A DNA stretch of 64,000 nucleotides from Monodelphis domestica (lineage: Eukaryota > Chordata > Mammalia > Didelphimorphia > Didelphidae), in assembly GCF_027887165.1 (NCBI RefSeq), contig NC_077228.1, positions 211,023,635 to 211,087,634 on the forward strand, given 5' to 3'. The notes below the pieces were generated by a model, which worked only from the letters and a program-made list of their open reading frames with translations, made no database searches and was not told the DNA's origin. The position numbers and the translations under genes are program-made. Shown here one piece after another: positions 63,560 to 64,000 of this stretch; the stretch's first letter is position 1, and every line of letters begins with the position of its first letter.

Positions 63560-64000
63560 TTAGGGCCCCTCCGATGAAGCAGAATCTTCCGAACAGGGTA
63601 AGGGTTTTGGCTCCAGACCAGGCTTTAGTTCTGAGCAGCCACTGACCAACTGGAAGCCTCCAGGGTGGACCTGGCCTTGGACAGCCTCACTGGCCAGCTG
63701 CTCCCCATCCACTGTAAGCACTCCCCTGGGATCCTGAGGTTCTAGGCGGAAGGCCACCACAGGCACGTACACCAAATTAGGGCAGTCCAGGTCCAAGTGC
63801 TTCCCCTTTTCCATGGCCAGGAAAAGACGAAGCAACGTAGCTCGGGGCACCCCAGCCCGCAGGTAGAACAGATGCATAACCCCAGCGGCGCCCCGAGCCA
63901 TGGGAGCAGCGTACATCTCGCTTCCCAGGTGGGAGTGCAGGAGAACCAGCACCAACACGAATTCGTGGTGAGGCACCACGGTCCAGTTCTGCGGCACTGG
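63560..64000 (-). CDS. SPHK1: SPHK1, sphingosine kinase 1, C-terminal exon (partial)
   Basis: The minus strand is open from the window edge to a TAA stop (63560-63562), giving 146 residues from PVPQNWTVVPHHEFVLVL to SSEGP. The stretch LLRLFLAMEKGKHLDLDCP, then YVPVVAFRLEP and SEAVQGQVHP, is typical of the last conserved domain of sphingosine kinase 1. The enzyme phosphorylates sphingosine to sphingosine-1-phosphate in the cytosol and at the plasma membrane. The ATP-binding and catalytic N-terminal half lies beyond the window. The last ~20 residues diverge from human and lack the proline/glutamate motif reported to bind TRAF2. The gene converges on UBE2O as in human. A start shown at 63997 is a GTG inside the exon, not a real start. 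Confidence 0.95.
   Translation of the reverse strand, partial: PVPQNWTVVPHHEFVLVLVLLHSHLGSEMYAAPMARGAAGVMHLFYLRAGVPRATLLRLFLAMEKGKHLDLDCPNLVYVPVVAFRLEPQDPRGVLTVDGEQLASEAVQGQVHPGGFQLVSGCSELKPGLEPKPLPCSEDSASSEGP

Overview
The window is mammalian nuclear DNA and almost certainly marsupial. It has spliced protein-coding genes with GT-AG introns and AT-rich introns crowded with dispersed repeats. These include tRNA/CORE-type SINEs with the marsupial head 'GGGGCAGCTAGGTGGCTCAG', L1 fragments of marsupial type, ancient L2 and CR1/L3 remains, hAT and Tigger DNA transposons and LTRs. I cannot decide between an American and an Australian marsupial from sequence alone.

Two genes are visible, tail to tail. 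UBE2O (plus strand, 47152-60148) encodes a giant hybrid E2/E3 ubiquitin-conjugating enzyme. Seventeen exons join in frame to 1161 residues plus stop. The human protein has about 1292 residues, so the shortfall of about 131 matches one missing first coding exon upstream of the window. SPHK1 (minus strand, 63560-64000 and beyond) contributes the C-terminal part of sphingosine kinase 1. The same convergent SPHK1/UBE2O arrangement exists at human 17q25.

Positions 1-47151 contain no exon I can support. They are best read as the long first intron of UBE2O. The layout is: 0.2-8 kb hAT, L2, antisense L1, SINE, a long dispersed repeat cut by an L1, and a Tigger element; 8-20 kb CR1/L3, L1, hAT, many SINEs and a small intronless ORF with a poly(A) tail that looks like a retrocopy; 20-28 kb a hAT with a perfect 8-bp target duplication, an inverted SINE pair and antisense CR1/L3; 28-32 kb an A-rich LINE remnant split by a TA-flanked DNA transposon; 33-39 kb two L1 copies, the second carrying a hAT and a solo LTR; 39-45.5 kb another hAT, L2 and two related antisense LTR-like blocks; 45.5-47.1 kb plain intronic sequence.

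UBE2O intron 7 holds a 5'-truncated L1 with a perfect 17-bp duplication. Intron 11 holds a hAT. Intron 15 uses a GC rather than GT donor. I found no CRISPR, operon, tRNA, rRNA or other novel system. What is interesting is the splice signal, transposon nesting, the candidate retrocopy, and a diverged SPHK1 tail.
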